Below, piece after piece: positions 15,938-27,069 of a stretch of DNA of 64,000 nucleotides (positions are counted from its first letter, which is position 1; every line of letters starts with the position of its first letter). The stretch covers positions 868,001-932,000 of the forward strand of contig NZ_PYAL01000002.1 of the NCBI RefSeq assembly GCF_004121055.1, read 5' to 3'. The notes under the pieces were generated by a model, which saw only the letters and a program-made list of their open reading frames with translations, ran no database searches and had not been told where the DNA came from. A program made the position numbers and the translations under genes. This DNA comes from Achromobacter aloeverae. GTDB lineage: Bacteria > Pseudomonadota > Gammaproteobacteria > Burkholderiales > Burkholderiaceae_B.

Positions 15938-17434
15938 CTAGAGCACTTCGCCGTCGAACGCCGGGTTCCCGTAGGGGTAGTAGTCCGTCAACTTGAGATG
16001 CTTGTAGTTCAGCCCATCCAGGCGAACCGTCCCGACAAATGGTTGCGAGGGCTCAACAATGAGGATGGTGGGCGAATATCCGCTGTCGTCGAAGCCGCGC
16101 CGGAAGTGGACCCGCGATTTGATGGCCACCACATCGAAATCTTCGGGCGCCAGGCCGAGCGCCCAAAGGTCCGTCGGTTCCTGGATCTGGACCAGGTAGG
16201 GGCTGAGAATCAGGACATTGCCCTCGCCGAAGGCGATCAAATACCAATTCTGGGCCCTGAAGCGTCCCGCGGTGGCCTGCTGAACCCGCAGGATCTTGCC
16301 CGTGACGCGTACCGCCGGGCCGGCCGATTCATCGACGAGGCCACCGACTTCCATATCAAAGTCGTCGCCGGCCTTGGCGCCGGCCTGCTCGAGCGCCTGG
16401 ACCTGCCGCGCGGACGCAAGCGTGGCGACCAGTGTGCGCTTGAGGTTCTGGGCAAGGATCTCCGCCAGCAGCCACGTCGCATAGCCTGACCGGTCGCTGG
16501 AATCCGCCAGGACCACGGGCCCCTTGCCCTCGGCGACGGCCTCGGCCGCCAGGCGGACGCCGGATGCCATGTCGTGGATCCTGGTGGTATTCAGTAGCGC
16601 GTGCCGCTTGCGCCAGGCCCAGTTCGCCATGTCCTGGGCGACGGACTTGGCGAGGGCGGGCTTGCCATTGGTGAGGACCTGGATGGTCATGCCGGCGTCG
16701 GGCACGTCGGCCCAGGGAAAGCCGAAAAAGACATTGACGTACACGTCCGGCTCGCGCGCCTCCCAGGTCAGCGCACGCTGGACCAGGTCGGACCAGGGCG
16801 ACGCACCGGTCCACATCAGGACCGTGGGCGCAATGATGGGAATGCGGATGACGGCGTTGGTGGGGACGAAATCCTTGCGGATCGCGCGCACCAGCATGCG
16901 CGCTGCCCGCTCGCCCTGTAGATGCATGTCGTAGTGCGGAAAATACTTCACGCAGAACGCCATGTTGGCGCTTTTCAGGAATTGCTCGTCCTCATTGCCA
17001 TGCGGGTCGAATGTGCCGCTGATGTATGCCGATTCGCCGATCACTGCGCGCACGCGACGCGCGATCTCCGCTTCCGGGCGGGGCACGCCGCGTACGGCGG
17101 CGGCCCCGTGCAAGGCGAGAAATGCGCCGTCGAACGGACCCTGTTCGGCCAGCTCCTTCACCATGATGCCGATGAAGTGCTCGAAAGCCTCCTCGGTAAT
17201 CCAGCCCGAGCCGGTCCCGGTCTTGGGAAAGAGGGGCGACGTTATCCCGACCAGCTCCACGTCGGCATACTCGCGTGCCACCTGGACGAAGCCTCCCATG
17301 TAGCCTTTCGGATCGGTTTGCAGCAGGGCTTCCCCTGTCGCGGGGGAACCCACGTAGGTAAAGTCGTCCAGCGTGGTGTCGTTGGGAAGGAAGGTCACCG
17401 TTTCGTGGGTGAACTGCAGTACTGCGATGCGCAT
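15938..17434 (-). CDS. M81 (MlrC-like) family metallopeptidase
   Basis: A 498-residue member of the M81/DUF1485 family, named after MlrC, which finishes microcystin degradation. Candidate zinc-ligand motifs are FTHET near the N-terminus (H10-E11), TFDPHGN (141-147) and PHYDMH (166-171). The C-terminal half holds the family's conserved segment (SRVHFRRGFDDS). A GGAG site lies 9 nt before the ATG. It follows a peptide-type substrate-binding protein and an ABC importer in one operon, suggesting that an imported peptide or modified amino-acid compound is hydrolysed by it. Many proteobacterial relatives have unknown substrates and sit with peptide importers, as here. Confidence 0.85.
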   Translation of the reverse strand: MRIAVLQFTHETVTFLPNDTTLDDFTYVGSPATGEALLQTDPKGYMGGFVQVAREYADVELVGITSPLFPKTGTGSGWITEEAFEHFIGIMVKELAEQGPFDGAFLALHGAAAVRGVPRPEAEIARRVRAVIGESAYISGTFDPHGNEDEQFLKSANMAFCVKYFPHYDMHLQGERAARMLVRAIRKDFVPTNAVIRIPIIAPTVLMWTGASPWSDLVQRALTWEAREPDVYVNVFFGFPWADVPDAGMTIQVLTNGKPALAKSVAQDMANWAWRKRHALLNTTRIHDMASGVRLAAEAVAEGKGPVVLADSSDRSGYATWLLAEILAQNLKRTLVATLASARQVQALEQAGAKAGDDFDMEVGGLVDESAGPAVRVTGKILRVQQATAGRFRAQNWYLIAFGEGNVLILSPYLVQIQEPTDLWALGLAPEDFDVVAIKSRVHFRRGFDDSGYSPTILIVEPSQPFVGTVRLDGLNYKHLKLTDYYPYGNPAFDGEVL

Positions 17435-17500
17435 TTTTTCTGCTCCAGCGGTATGTGATGCTGTTCTTGTGTCCCAGGGTGCAGGACGGTGGTGTCGAGT

Positions 17501-19093
17501 TCAGGCCTGGCGCAGGTTGTAGAAAAGCGGCATGTAGGGTTCGAAGTTTTTCCATTGCGAGCGCAATGCGGAAACCTGGTAGGTGGCGCCCAGTGGGATG
17601 TAGGGGACGTCGATGAACACCTGCTCCTGGATTTGCGCGCAGATCTTTTTCTGCGTATCGAGGTCCGGCGCCTTGAACCACTGGTTGCGGAGTTCTTCCA
17701 GCTTGGGGCTGTCCGGCCAGCCGAACCACGCGTCCTTGCCGTTGCCGCGCAGCGCAAGGTGACCGGCGGGATCCAGGTTGTTCATGCCGCTCAACCCGGT
17801 GAAAGCGACGCTCCAGCCGCCTTCTTGCGGAGAGGCCTGGCTATTGCGCCGCTGGACGGCGGTGCCCCAGTCGACGGCTTGCAGGTCGACATTGAAGCCC
17901 AGCTTCTTGAACAGGTCGGCGGTAACCAGCGCGGACGCATGGTGCGAGGGAAAGTCCACGGGATCCAGCAGGACGACGCGCTCGCCGTTGTATCCGGCCT
18001 TCTTGATCGCGGCCTTTGCCGCGGCAATGTCTCGCTTGCCGGTCAGCTTCTCCATGCCGTTGCGGCTGTCCATCGGGCACCCGGGCACGAAGACCCCGCA
18101 TTTGTCGTTCCAGTATTCCGGGAAGGAAGAGCCGTTTGCCGCCGTCATGTACTCTGTCTGGTTCACGACCGACAGCACCGCCCGTCGTATGTCGGCGTTG
18201 TTGAAAGGCGGGAAAAGCTGGTTGAAACGCATGATATTGATGCCTGGCAGCGCGATCTTGACCAGGTGTATGTCAGGCATCTCCTTCAGCATGCCCAGGA
18301 AGTCGTTGTTGATGCGCTCCACGCCATCCACTTCGCCCGCCTGCAAGGCGGCGATTGCCGTGGCGCCGTCGGGAATGATGTTCCACTCGACGCCGGGCAC
18401 ATGGGCGATCTTGGGGCCGGCGCCGAAGCTGGATGGCGTATCGGCAGGACGTGGCACATAGCCCTCGAAGCGTTCGTAGATCACCTTGGAGCCGGAGATC
18501 CACTTTGCCGGCACGAAACGGAACGGCCCGCTGCCTATCATTTCCTTGACAGCCTGGTTCGGGGGCGTCTTCGCCAGGCGTTCGGGCATGATGGCCGCCA
18601 TGTTGGTCGTCTGGCGGCCCAGTGCGTGAAGGATGAGAGGGAAGGGCTCGGACAGGGTAATGCGCAGCGTATGGTCGTCAATGGCCTCGATGGATTTCGT
18701 TGCCTGCAGCAGCGAACGGCCCATCAAGTCCCGGTCGCCCCAACGCTTGATGCTGGCCACGACATCGGCTGCGCGCACCGGGGACCCGTCATGAAACCCG
18801 AGGCCCTGGCGCAACTTGATGGTCCAGACCAGTTTGTCGTCGCTGACCGTGTGGCCTTCCGCCATCTGCGGGTGAGGCTCGAGTTTTTCATCCAGGCCGT
18901 AGAGCGTGTCGAAAACCAGCTGCGCGTGGTTCTGGGTCACCTGCGCCGTCGTGAAAATCGGATCGAGCAGGGCGAGATCGGCCTGTGGCACCCACTTGAA
19001 GTTGCGCGGCTTGGGCTGGGCGAAGGCGGAGAAGGGGAGCGTCTGGGCGACGGCCAGGGCGAGCGGCGTCAGGAGAAAACTTCTGCGGTTCAT
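17501..19093 (-). CDS. Peptide-type ABC transporter substrate-binding protein (family 5)
   Basis: A 530-residue periplasmic binding protein of the DppA/OppA/GsiB class. The N-terminus carries a Tat-like signal NRRSFLLTPLAL ending at AFAQ. It has the family pattern of a DP near the start (LLDPIFTTAQV) and KLRQGLGFHDGSPVRAADVV. A ribosome site AAGGAA lies 7 nt before the ATG. It is 36 bp after the fused ATPase gene and ahead of the M81 peptidase, so it delivers the ligand for the importer encoded upstream. Ligand unknown, likely a peptide or peptide-like compound. Confidence 0.9.
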   Translation of the reverse strand: MNRRSFLLTPLALAVAQTLPFSAFAQPKPRNFKWVPQADLALLDPIFTTAQVTQNHAQLVFDTLYGLDEKLEPHPQMAEGHTVSDDKLVWTIKLRQGLGFHDGSPVRAADVVASIKRWGDRDLMGRSLLQATKSIEAIDDHTLRITLSEPFPLILHALGRQTTNMAAIMPERLAKTPPNQAVKEMIGSGPFRFVPAKWISGSKVIYERFEGYVPRPADTPSSFGAGPKIAHVPGVEWNIIPDGATAIAALQAGEVDGVERINNDFLGMLKEMPDIHLVKIALPGINIMRFNQLFPPFNNADIRRAVLSVVNQTEYMTAANGSSFPEYWNDKCGVFVPGCPMDSRNGMEKLTGKRDIAAAKAAIKKAGYNGERVVLLDPVDFPSHHASALVTADLFKKLGFNVDLQAVDWGTAVQRRNSQASPQEGGWSVAFTGLSGMNNLDPAGHLALRGNGKDAWFGWPDSPKLEELRNQWFKAPDLDTQKKICAQIQEQVFIDVPYIPLGATYQVSALRSQWKNFEPYMPLFYNLRQA

Positions 19094-19129
19094 GCCGGAT
19101 TTCCTTGTACTGTTGTGGGGCCGGGCCGA

Positions 19130-20986
19130 TCAAGCGCCGACCTTATGGTGGGCAACGAAGTGCCCGGGACCGACCTTGACCAAGGGCGCGATGTCCGGGC
19201 GGTAGCCGATAGGACGAACGGGGCTGGGGATCTCGGAGACTTCCAGGGTTCTTGTCCGCCGTTGCGTTGGATCGGCTATGGGTACTGCCTGCATGAGCTT
19301 GCGGGTATAAGGGTGCTGCGGGTTCTCGAAAATGCTCTGGCGCGGGCCGATTTCCACGATCTGGCCCAGATACATCACCGCGACGCGGTGGCTGATGCGC
19401 TCCACCACCGCCATGTCGTGCGATATGAAGAGATAGGCCATCCCGAACTCCTGCTGCAGATCGATAAGCAGGTTGACGATCTGGGCCTGGATGGAGACGT
19501 CCAGCGCGGACACGGACTCGTCGGCGATCAGCACCTTGGGATTTACCGACAAGGCGCGCGCGATGCAGATGCGTTGGCGTTGGCCGCCGGAAAACTCATG
19601 GGGCCAACGGTCGGCCATCGCGGCGCTCAGTCCGACACGTTCCAGCAGCGCCGCCACCCGGCGGTCTGCCTCTTGTCCCTGCGCAATGCCGTGGATCAGC
19701 ATCGGTTCCTTGATGCTTGCGCCGATGCGCATGCGAGGATTCAGGGACGCAAAGGGATCCTGGAAGATGAACTGCATGTTGCGGCGCAGGTGCGTCAAGG
19801 ACGCGGGGTCCTTGCCGTCTATGCGGTGGCCGTCGAATTCGACGGTGCCGGAAAGCGGTTTTGCCAGCCGCATGAGCGAGCGACCTGTCGTCGTCTTGCC
19901 GCAGCCGGATTCGCCGACCAGCGCTAGTGTTTCGCCTGCCTTGAGTTCGAAGCTCAGGTGCTCGACGGCGTGTACCCGCTTGCGTACGCGCGCCAGGAAG
20001 CCACCTCGGACGTCAAAGCGCGTTACCAGGTCCTTGACCCGCAGGATGATGCGCCCGTCGCCTTTGGACGCCGAGTCTTGCGTCTTCCTGCCAGTGGTGG
20101 GGGCGGCGCCCTTATCCAGAAGCGCGAAATGCGCCGGGGCCGCGGTTCCGCGCATATCCCCCAGGCGCGGCACGGCGGCCAGCAGCGCCCGCGTGTAGGG
20201 ATGGACAGGGTGGGCGAACAAGGGCTCGACGGCGTTCTCTTCGACGACTTCGCCGTGGCGCATCACCATGACGCGGTCGGCGACCTCGGCGACGACGCCC
20301 ATGTCATGGGTGATGAAGATGACCGCCATGTCCATCTCTTTCTGCAACTCGCGGATCAGCTGCAGGATCTGGGCCTGGATGGTGACGTCCAGCGCGGTGG
20401 TCGGTTCGTCGGCGATGAGCAGCGACGGTCTGCAGGACAGGGCCATGGCGATCATGACGCGCTGGCGCATGCCCCCGGACAATTCGTGGGGATAGCGTTC
20501 AAGGATGCCGCGCGCGTCCGGGATCCGCACCTGGTCCAGGATGTGGCGGGCGCTTTCCAACGTCGTGCGCGCGTCGCTCTTCTGGTGCAGGCGGATGGCC
20601 TCCGTGATCTGCTGGCCTACCGTCAGGACGGGATTCAGCGACGTCATGGGCTCCTGGAAGATCATCGCGATCTCGCTGCCGCGTATGGATCGCATCTCGC
20701 TTTCGGACAGCTTGAGCAAATCGACGGCGCCCTTGGTGCGCTGGAATTCGATGGCGCCGGCGGCGACCCGGCCGCCGCCGAATTCCACCAGGCGCATTGT
20801 GGTCAGGGACGTGACCGATTTTCCGGAGCCCGACTCGCCGACGATGGCGAGCGTCTCGCCACGATCGACGTGCAGGCTGAGTCCCCGCACGGCGTGGACC
20901 GGTTTCTGGATGCTGCCGAAATCGACGGACAGGCGGTCTATCGTCAGGACCCGTTTTCCCGGGGCATGCGTGTTCAAGGGGTTCAT
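19130..20986 (-). CDS. Fused two-domain peptide-type ABC transporter ATPase (DppD-DppF/GsiA-like)
   Basis: A 618-residue protein with two complete ABC domains. Each has a Walker A (GESGSGKS and GESGCGKT), a signature (LSGGMRQR and FSGGQRQR) and a Walker B ([12 protein letters not shown] and [12 protein letters not shown], the latter with the catalytic Glu kept). Separate DppD and DppF are the usual form; fusion is known in GsiA. The ATG at 20986 has a GGAGG site and overlaps the upstream permease stop (ATGA). It energises the importer with the two permeases upstream and the binding protein downstream. Confidence 0.92.
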   Translation of the reverse strand: MNPLNTHAPGKRVLTIDRLSVDFGSIQKPVHAVRGLSLHVDRGETLAIVGESGSGKSVTSLTTMRLVEFGGGRVAAGAIEFQRTKGAVDLLKLSESEMRSIRGSEIAMIFQEPMTSLNPVLTVGQQITEAIRLHQKSDARTTLESARHILDQVRIPDARGILERYPHELSGGMRQRVMIAMALSCRPSLLIADEPTTALDVTIQAQILQLIRELQKEMDMAVIFITHDMGVVAEVADRVMVMRHGEVVEENAVEPLFAHPVHPYTRALLAAVPRLGDMRGTAAPAHFALLDKGAAPTTGRKTQDSASKGDGRIILRVKDLVTRFDVRGGFLARVRKRVHAVEHLSFELKAGETLALVGESGCGKTTTGRSLMRLAKPLSGTVEFDGHRIDGKDPASLTHLRRNMQFIFQDPFASLNPRMRIGASIKEPMLIHGIAQGQEADRRVAALLERVGLSAAMADRWPHEFSGGQRQRICIARALSVNPKVLIADESVSALDVSIQAQIVNLLIDLQQEFGMAYLFISHDMAVVERISHRVAVMYLGQIVEIGPRQSIFENPQHPYTRKLMQAVPIADPTQRRTRTLEVSEIPSPVRPIGYRPDIAPLVKVGPGHFVAHHKVGA

Positions 20987-21822
20987 TCGCCGGACCTCCG
21001 GTTCATGCGAGGATCGATCGCGTCGCGCAGGCCGTCGCCCAGCATATTGATGGCAAGGATGGTGATCGACAGGAACAGCGCGGGGAACGCGATGAGGTAA
21101 GGCTTGACCTGCCAGAGCGCCCGTCCTTCCGCCATGATGTTCCCCCAGGAGGGGACCGAGGGCGGCACGCCGGCGCCTATGAAGGACAGGCTCGCTTCGG
21201 CCAGGATCGCGACACCGCAGATATACGTGGCCTGGACGGTGAGCGCCGCGATGGTGTTGGGAAAAATATGCTTGCACACGATGCGCAAGGTGCTGGCGCC
21301 GGAGGATTGCGCCGCTTCCACGTAAGGTTGTTCCCTTAACGTGAGGACCAGGCCCCGTATCAGGCGGACCACGCGCGGGATTTCGGCGACCGTGATGGCG
21401 AGGATGACGTTCTTCATGGAGGCGCTGGTCACCGATATCAGGGCGATCGCGAGCAGAATGGTCGGGATCGACATGAATCCGTCCATGATGCGCATGACGA
21501 TCGTGTCCAGCCAACGTACGAATCCCGCCGCCAGGCCGATGGCCACGCCGATGGCGGTCGACAGGATGGCCACCGAGAAGCCGACGATGAGCGACACCCT
21601 GGCGCCATAGATGACGCGGGAATAGACATCGCGGCCGAGCAGGTCGGTGCCGAACCAGAATTCCGCGCCGGGGTTGCGGGTACGGTGGATGGGCGACAGC
21701 GCGGTCGGGTCGACCGTCCCCATCCAGGGAGCGAATACCGCGAGAAGGATGATGACGGCCAGAAGCAGCAGGCCGACGAGTATGGTGGGTTGCCTCTTGC
21801 AGAGGCCGGTCAGCTTGTTCAT
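20983..21822 (-). CDS. Peptide-type ABC transporter permease (DppC-like)
   Basis: A 279-residue inner-membrane permease with about six hydrophobic segments. The N-terminal DppC motif [20 protein letters not shown] is followed by the ATPase-coupling EAA loop ([10 protein letters not shown]...HIFPN). It begins at an ATG sharing one base with the DppB-like stop (TGATG) and its own stop overlaps the ATPase start. It pairs with the DppB-like protein. Confidence 0.92.
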   Translation of the reverse strand: MNKLTGLCKRQPTILVGLLLLAVIILLAVFAPWMGTVDPTALSPIHRTRNPGAEFWFGTDLLGRDVYSRVIYGARVSLIVGFSVAILSTAIGVAIGLAAGFVRWLDTIVMRIMDGFMSIPTILLAIALISVTSASMKNVILAITVAEIPRVVRLIRGLVLTLREQPYVEAAQSSGASTLRIVCKHIFPNTIAALTVQATYICGVAILAEASLSFIGAGVPPSVPSWGNIMAEGRALWQVKPYLIAFPALFLSITILAINMLGDGLRDAIDPRMNRRSGE

Positions 21823-22763
21823 CAGTACTTGATCCTGGGGTCGAAAACGCGATAGAGAAGGTCGACAAGCAGGTTGACGATCACGTACAGGAAGCTGAAA
21901 AGAAGCACAGTTCCCTGGATGACGGGATAATCGCGCCGCAAGATCGCATCGACGACAAGACGGCCCAGGCCGGGTATGGAGAACACGGTTTCGGTGACCA
22001 CGGTGCCGCTGATCAGGAGCGCGACGCCGATGCCGACGACGGTCACGATCGGCACCGCGGCATTCTTCAGCGCGTGGCGGAACAGCAGGGTCCGGTTGTC
22101 GACGCCCTTGGCGCGCGCGGTGCGGACGTAGTCTTGCGAAAGCGTTTCCAGCATCGTGGCGCGGGTGATGCGGGTGATGAGCGCGACGTAGACGCTGCCC
22201 AATGCGAGCGCGGGCAGGATGAGGGTGTGCAGGGACGCCCAGACGCCCGAGGAGAAGGGCATATAGCCCTGGACCGGGAACCAGCGCAATTGCAGGCCGA
22301 ATATCCAGGCGAGCAGGTATCCGACGACGAAGGCGGGCACGGAAAATATAAAGACCGCGAACACCATAATGCCGTGGTCCTGCCAGCGGTTGTGCTTCCA
22401 CGCGGCCAGCGTGCCCATGGGCACCGCGAGCACGACGGATATGATGAGCGTCATCGCCATCAACGTAAAAGTGGGCGCGATACGCTGGGCGATCATGTCG
22501 GAGACCTGCAAGCCGGTGTACAGCGACTTGCCCAGGTCGCCATGGGCGGCGGCAAGGATCCAATCGCCGAAACGGTGCAGGAAGGAGTGGTCCAGTCCCA
22601 AGGACTCGCGGATACGCGCGATGGTTTCGGGCGTCGCGTCCTCGCCCGCAAGGAGGGCGGCGGGATCGCCGGGGGCAAGGTCAAGCAGGCCGAACACAAA
22701 AAGTGCGACAAACAGCATGACCGGTAGCGTCATCAATAGACGCCTACAGGTGTAAGCGAGCAT
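21822..22763 (-). CDS. Peptide-type ABC transporter permease (DppB-like)
   Basis: A 313-residue permease. The ATG at 22763 is chosen because GAGGGG lies just upstream and the protein then starts [16 protein letters not shown], the classic DppB N-terminus. It includes the [13 protein letters not shown] segment and the EAA loop [14 protein letters not shown], ending in FDPRIKY. First gene of the importer-M81 peptidase operon. Confidence 0.92.
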   Translation of the reverse strand: MLAYTCRRLLMTLPVMLFVALFVFGLLDLAPGDPAALLAGEDATPETIARIRESLGLDHSFLHRFGDWILAAAHGDLGKSLYTGLQVSDMIAQRIAPTFTLMAMTLIISVVLAVPMGTLAAWKHNRWQDHGIMVFAVFIFSVPAFVVGYLLAWIFGLQLRWFPVQGYMPFSSGVWASLHTLILPALALGSVYVALITRITRATMLETLSQDYVRTARAKGVDNRTLLFRHALKNAAVPIVTVVGIGVALLISGTVVTETVFSIPGLGRLVVDAILRRDYPVIQGTVLLFSFLYVIVNLLVDLLYRVFDPRIKY

Positions 22764-23166
22764 TTTCCCCTCGTGTGAGGTTGGATGCGGGCGCATGGGC
22801 CCGATTCCGTTGTTGTCGGTCCGGACAGGTCTCGCCTGCGCCGGGCGTTGGGTGAGCGGCCGCGGCAAGAGGACCGCCATCCCATCCAGTTCGAAAAATT
22901 CTAGAGATGGCGCAGCTGTACAACAATTAGAGTTTGATCAAAGAATTCTTGCCAAAATTAGAACGGATGAGGCGGCCGTTCTCGCCCATGATGGCGGACC
23001 GCGGATTTTCCCTGTGCCGCGCATGCGCGCGACGTTGGCGACCGCGTTGAAAGCGGCGCCGTTTGCGTGCTTCGCAATGGGTGCGGGGTAAGGGAAAATC
23101 CTAGGCGGTGGCGGCCTGGCGGCGGACTGCCTTGGTCGACGTCTTTTGATGCAACGCTGTCGCGGC
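22764..23166. promoter_or_regulatory. Intergenic region between two ABC-transporter operons
   Basis: About 400 bp holding the end of the upstream operon (minus) and the promoter region of the dppB-M81 operon. No protein-like open frame was found. An AT-rich patch at 22915-22965 stands out and contains a plausible sigma-70 promoter (listed separately). Confidence 0.5.
22926..22955 (-). promoter_or_regulatory. Candidate sigma-70 promoter of the dpp-M81 operon
   Basis: On the minus strand a TTGGCA (22955-22950) and TCTAAT (22931-22926) are separated by 18 bp in the only AT-rich patch of this spacer, about 160 bp upstream of the DppB-like start. Confidence 0.35.
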
Positions 23167-24143
23167 CTAACCCCGGACAGGCCCCAAGGGATGAAAACAC
23201 GCCGCGGCCCCAAGCCCGGCTTGCGCCGACAACGCCGGCACGCCAGCCTTGCAATCCGCCTGCGCATACGCGCAACGCGGATGAAAAGCACAACCCGGAG
23301 GCAGGTTGGTGGGCGAGGGGATCTCGCCCTGGATCTTGGCCAGCGCGATACGCGCCTTGGGATCCGGCACGGGCGAGGAATCCCGCAACACGCGGCTATA
23401 GGGATGTCGCGGTGCGTCCAGTACCTGCCGCGTCGGCCCGGTTTCGATGATGCGCCCCAGATACATCACGCTGACCGTGTCGCAGAAATGCCGGATGACG
23501 CCCAGATCATGCGACACGAACACGAACGACAAGCCGCGCTCGCGTTTCAGGCGGTCCAGCAGTTGCAGGATTTGCGCCTGTACCGACACATCCAGCGCCG
23601 ATACAGGCTCGTCGGCGACGATCAGCTGCGGATCGAGCACCAGCGCGCGGGCGATTCCTATACGCTGCCGCTGGCCACCCGAGAATTCATGCGGGTACTT
23701 CTCCAGCGCGGACACGGGTAGTCCTACTTCCTGGATGGTCTGCGTGATCTTCGCCTCGATGGCGGAGGCATCGCCGACACCATGGACGAACAAGGGCTCC
23801 GCCAGGGTCTGCCGTATGGTCCGGCGCGGATTCAAGGATGCATAGGGATCCTGGAAAATGATCTGGACGCGCTGCCGCAAGGTCCGCAGCTGCGCTGCGC
23901 CCGCGCTGCGCATATCCTGGCCGTCGAAAACGATGCTGCCTTCGTCCGCCTCGATCAGGCGCAGCAGCATGCGGGCGACGGTGGATTTGCCGCAGCCGGA
24001 TTCCCCCACCAGCCCGAGCGACTGCCCTCGTCCGACGTCGAAGGACACGTCGTTGACGGCGTGCACGGTCTTCTTCGCGCCGCCCAGCCAGCCGCCGCCG
24101 CTATGGAAGCGCTTGACGAGATGGCGGACTTGCAACAACTGGC

Positions 24144-24147
<4 letters not shown>
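23167..24147 (-). CDS. Peptide-type ABC transporter ATPase (DppF-like)
   Basis: A 326-residue ATPase with Walker A GESGCGKS, signature [13 protein letters not shown], Walker B LIVADEPVSALD and the C-terminal oligopeptide/dipeptide domain with cysteines (PPGCAFHPRCAYAQADC). That four-cysteine motif is known in DppF/OppF-type proteins and can hold an iron-sulfur cluster in some. Its ATG overlaps the DppD-like stop (ATGA). Last gene of the operon that starts at the flavoprotein gene near 31232. Confidence 0.92.
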
Positions 24148-25222
<1,075 letters not shown>

Positions 25223-25226
<4 letters not shown>

Positions 25227-26113
25227 GAATGCTCCGACCGCAGCTTGGGATCGATCGCGTCGCGCAGCGCATCACCCAGCAGATTCAAGGCCAGCACCGT
25301 CAGCAGGATCGCAATGCTGGGAAACACCGTCAGCCACCAGGCATCCAGGATGTTCTCGAAGCCCTCGCGTATCATGGCGCCCCACGTGGCGGCGGGGGGC
25401 GGCACGCCCAGGCCGATGAAGCTCAAGGACGCCTCGGTACGGATGGCCGACGCCATCCACAAGGAGCCCAGCACCACCACGTCCGAAATCATGTTGGGCA
25501 GGATATGCACGCCCATCAGGCGGAAGGGACCGAATCCCAAGGCCCGGCCGGCTTCGACGAAATCACGCTGTTTCAAGGCGATGGTCGGCGCCCGCGCCAC
25601 CCGCACGAAAGGCGCGATTTCCGTAATGGCGATGGCGACGATCAGGTTCTCCAGGCTGGCGCCCAGCATCGCCGCGACCATCAGGCCCAGCAGCAGGGTA
25701 GGGAAGGACAGCAGGACGTCTACCAGTCCCATGATGAACTGGTCCAGCAGCCCGCCCACATAGCCCGCCAGGATGCCCAGGGACGCCCCGATGCTCATGG
25801 CGATGAGGATGGCGACGAAGCCGACCAGCAGCGACACGCGGGCGCCGTAGATCAGCCGCGACAGCACGTCCCGGCCATAGCTGTCGGTGCCCAGCCAGTA
25901 GTCCGCCGAAGGCGGGTCCAGGCGGTAGGCGATGTTCTGCTGCAGCGGATCATGCGGCGCGATCCAGGGCGCGAACACCGCCACCAGGACGATGACCAGC
26001 AGCAGGCCGATGCCGACCCACGATAGCTTGTTGCGGCGCAAGGCCTGCCATAGCGCATTGGGCCTGCGCGACGCCGGGGCGCCGGCGGTGGCGGAAGAGG
26101 GAACGGCGCTCAT
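25223..26113 (-). CDS. Peptide-type ABC transporter permease (DppC-like)
   Basis: A 296-residue inner-membrane permease with a DppC N-terminal motif (LGTDSYGRDVLSRLIYGARV) and an EAA loop (VEAGRALGFGPFRLMGVHILPN). The ATG at 26113 overlaps the DppB-like stop (ATGA). It forms a heterodimer with the product of 26110-27051. Confidence 0.92.
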
Positions 26114-27051
26114 TGGTATTTCACCCGGGGATCGACCCACCCGTACACCAGGTCGGTCAGCAGGTTGACGAAGATCACGCAGGTGGCGAAGACCACCATC
26201 AGCCCTTGCAGCAAGGTGTAGTCGCGCGTATTCAGCGCGCCCAGGATCAGCTTGCCCAGTCCCGGCCGGTTGAAGACGATCTCGGTCAGCACCGAGTTGC
26301 CGATCAGCGTGCCGAAGTAAAGCCCCACCACGGTGACGATGGGTATCAGCGCATTGCGCAAGCCATGACGCAACACCAGGCGCATGGGCCGCACGCCCTT
26401 GGCGCGGGCCGTGCGGACATAGTCCTCGCCCATCACGCCCAGCATGGACGAGCGGGTCACGCGCATGACGTAGGCGGTCATGATCAGGCCCAGGTTGAAT
26501 GCGGGCAGGACCAGGGCGCGCAACTGGCTGGTCCAGTCGCCGGCGACGCTGCTGCCTATGACAGGAAACCAGCGCAGCTGGATGGCAAAGGCCAGCAACA
26601 TCAGGATGCCGGAGACAAATGCCGGGAAAGACAATCCCGTCAGCGACAGCACACGTCCCAGATAATCGGGCCAGCCATTGCGGCGCAGGGCGGCCCAGGT
26701 GCCCAGCGGCAAGCCGAACAGTACCCCGATCAGGATGGACGCGGCGGTCAGCTGCAGCGTCCACGGCAGCACCAGGGCGACTTCCTGCAGGACCGTGCGG
26801 CCCGACGCCATGGACACGCCGAAGTTGCCGGACAGCATGTCACGCAGGAAATGCAGGTATTGAACCTGCATGGGCAGGTCCAGGCCCAGGCGAGTGCGCA
26901 GCGCGGCCAGGGCTTCGGCGCTGGCCTGGTCGCCCAGCATCACCGCCGCGGGGTCGCCGGGCACCAGGCGCACCAGGACGAAGACCGCCGTCAACATGGC
27001 CAGCAGGGTGGGTATGGCCAGCAGCAGTCGCTTGACCGCATAGCGCATCAT
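26110..27051 (-). CDS. Peptide-type ABC transporter permease (DppB-like)
   Basis: A 313-residue permease with the DppB start MMRYAVKRLLLAIPTLLAM, a LVPGDPAAVMLG segment, an EAA loop ([17 protein letters not shown]) and the C-terminal DPRVKY. It lies 18 bp after the DAO-type flavoprotein, so the importer and the oxidase genes are co-transcribed. Confidence 0.92.
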   Translation of the reverse strand: MMRYAVKRLLLAIPTLLAMLTAVFVLVRLVPGDPAAVMLGDQASAEALAALRTRLGLDLPMQVQYLHFLRDMLSGNFGVSMASGRTVLQEVALVLPWTLQLTAASILIGVLFGLPLGTWAALRRNGWPDYLGRVLSLTGLSFPAFVSGILMLLAFAIQLRWFPVIGSSVAGDWTSQLRALVLPAFNLGLIMTAYVMRVTRSSMLGVMGEDYVRTARAKGVRPMRLVLRHGLRNALIPIVTVVGLYFGTLIGNSVLTEIVFNRPGLGKLILGALNTRDYTLLQGLMVVFATCVIFVNLLTDLVYGWVDPRVKYQ

Positions 27052-27069
27052 GGTGGAGGTCTCCTGAAG

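Noticed and set aside
17489-19927. An 812-codon open frame on the plus strand over the binding-protein and ATPase genes
   Set aside because: It is antisense to two clearly recognisable genes, has Arg/His/Gly-rich non-protein-like composition, and long antisense frames are expected at this GC content.
21823-22563. Upstream extension of the DppC-like frame (and similar extensions of other permease, ATPase and ferredoxin-like frames)
   Set aside because: The extension reads through the out-of-frame upstream gene; overlapping ATGA/TGATG junctions and ribosome sites place the true starts internally.
22764-23166. Small open frames in the 400-bp spacer between ABC operons
   Set aside because: No start signals, no codon bias and no protein-like composition in any frame.
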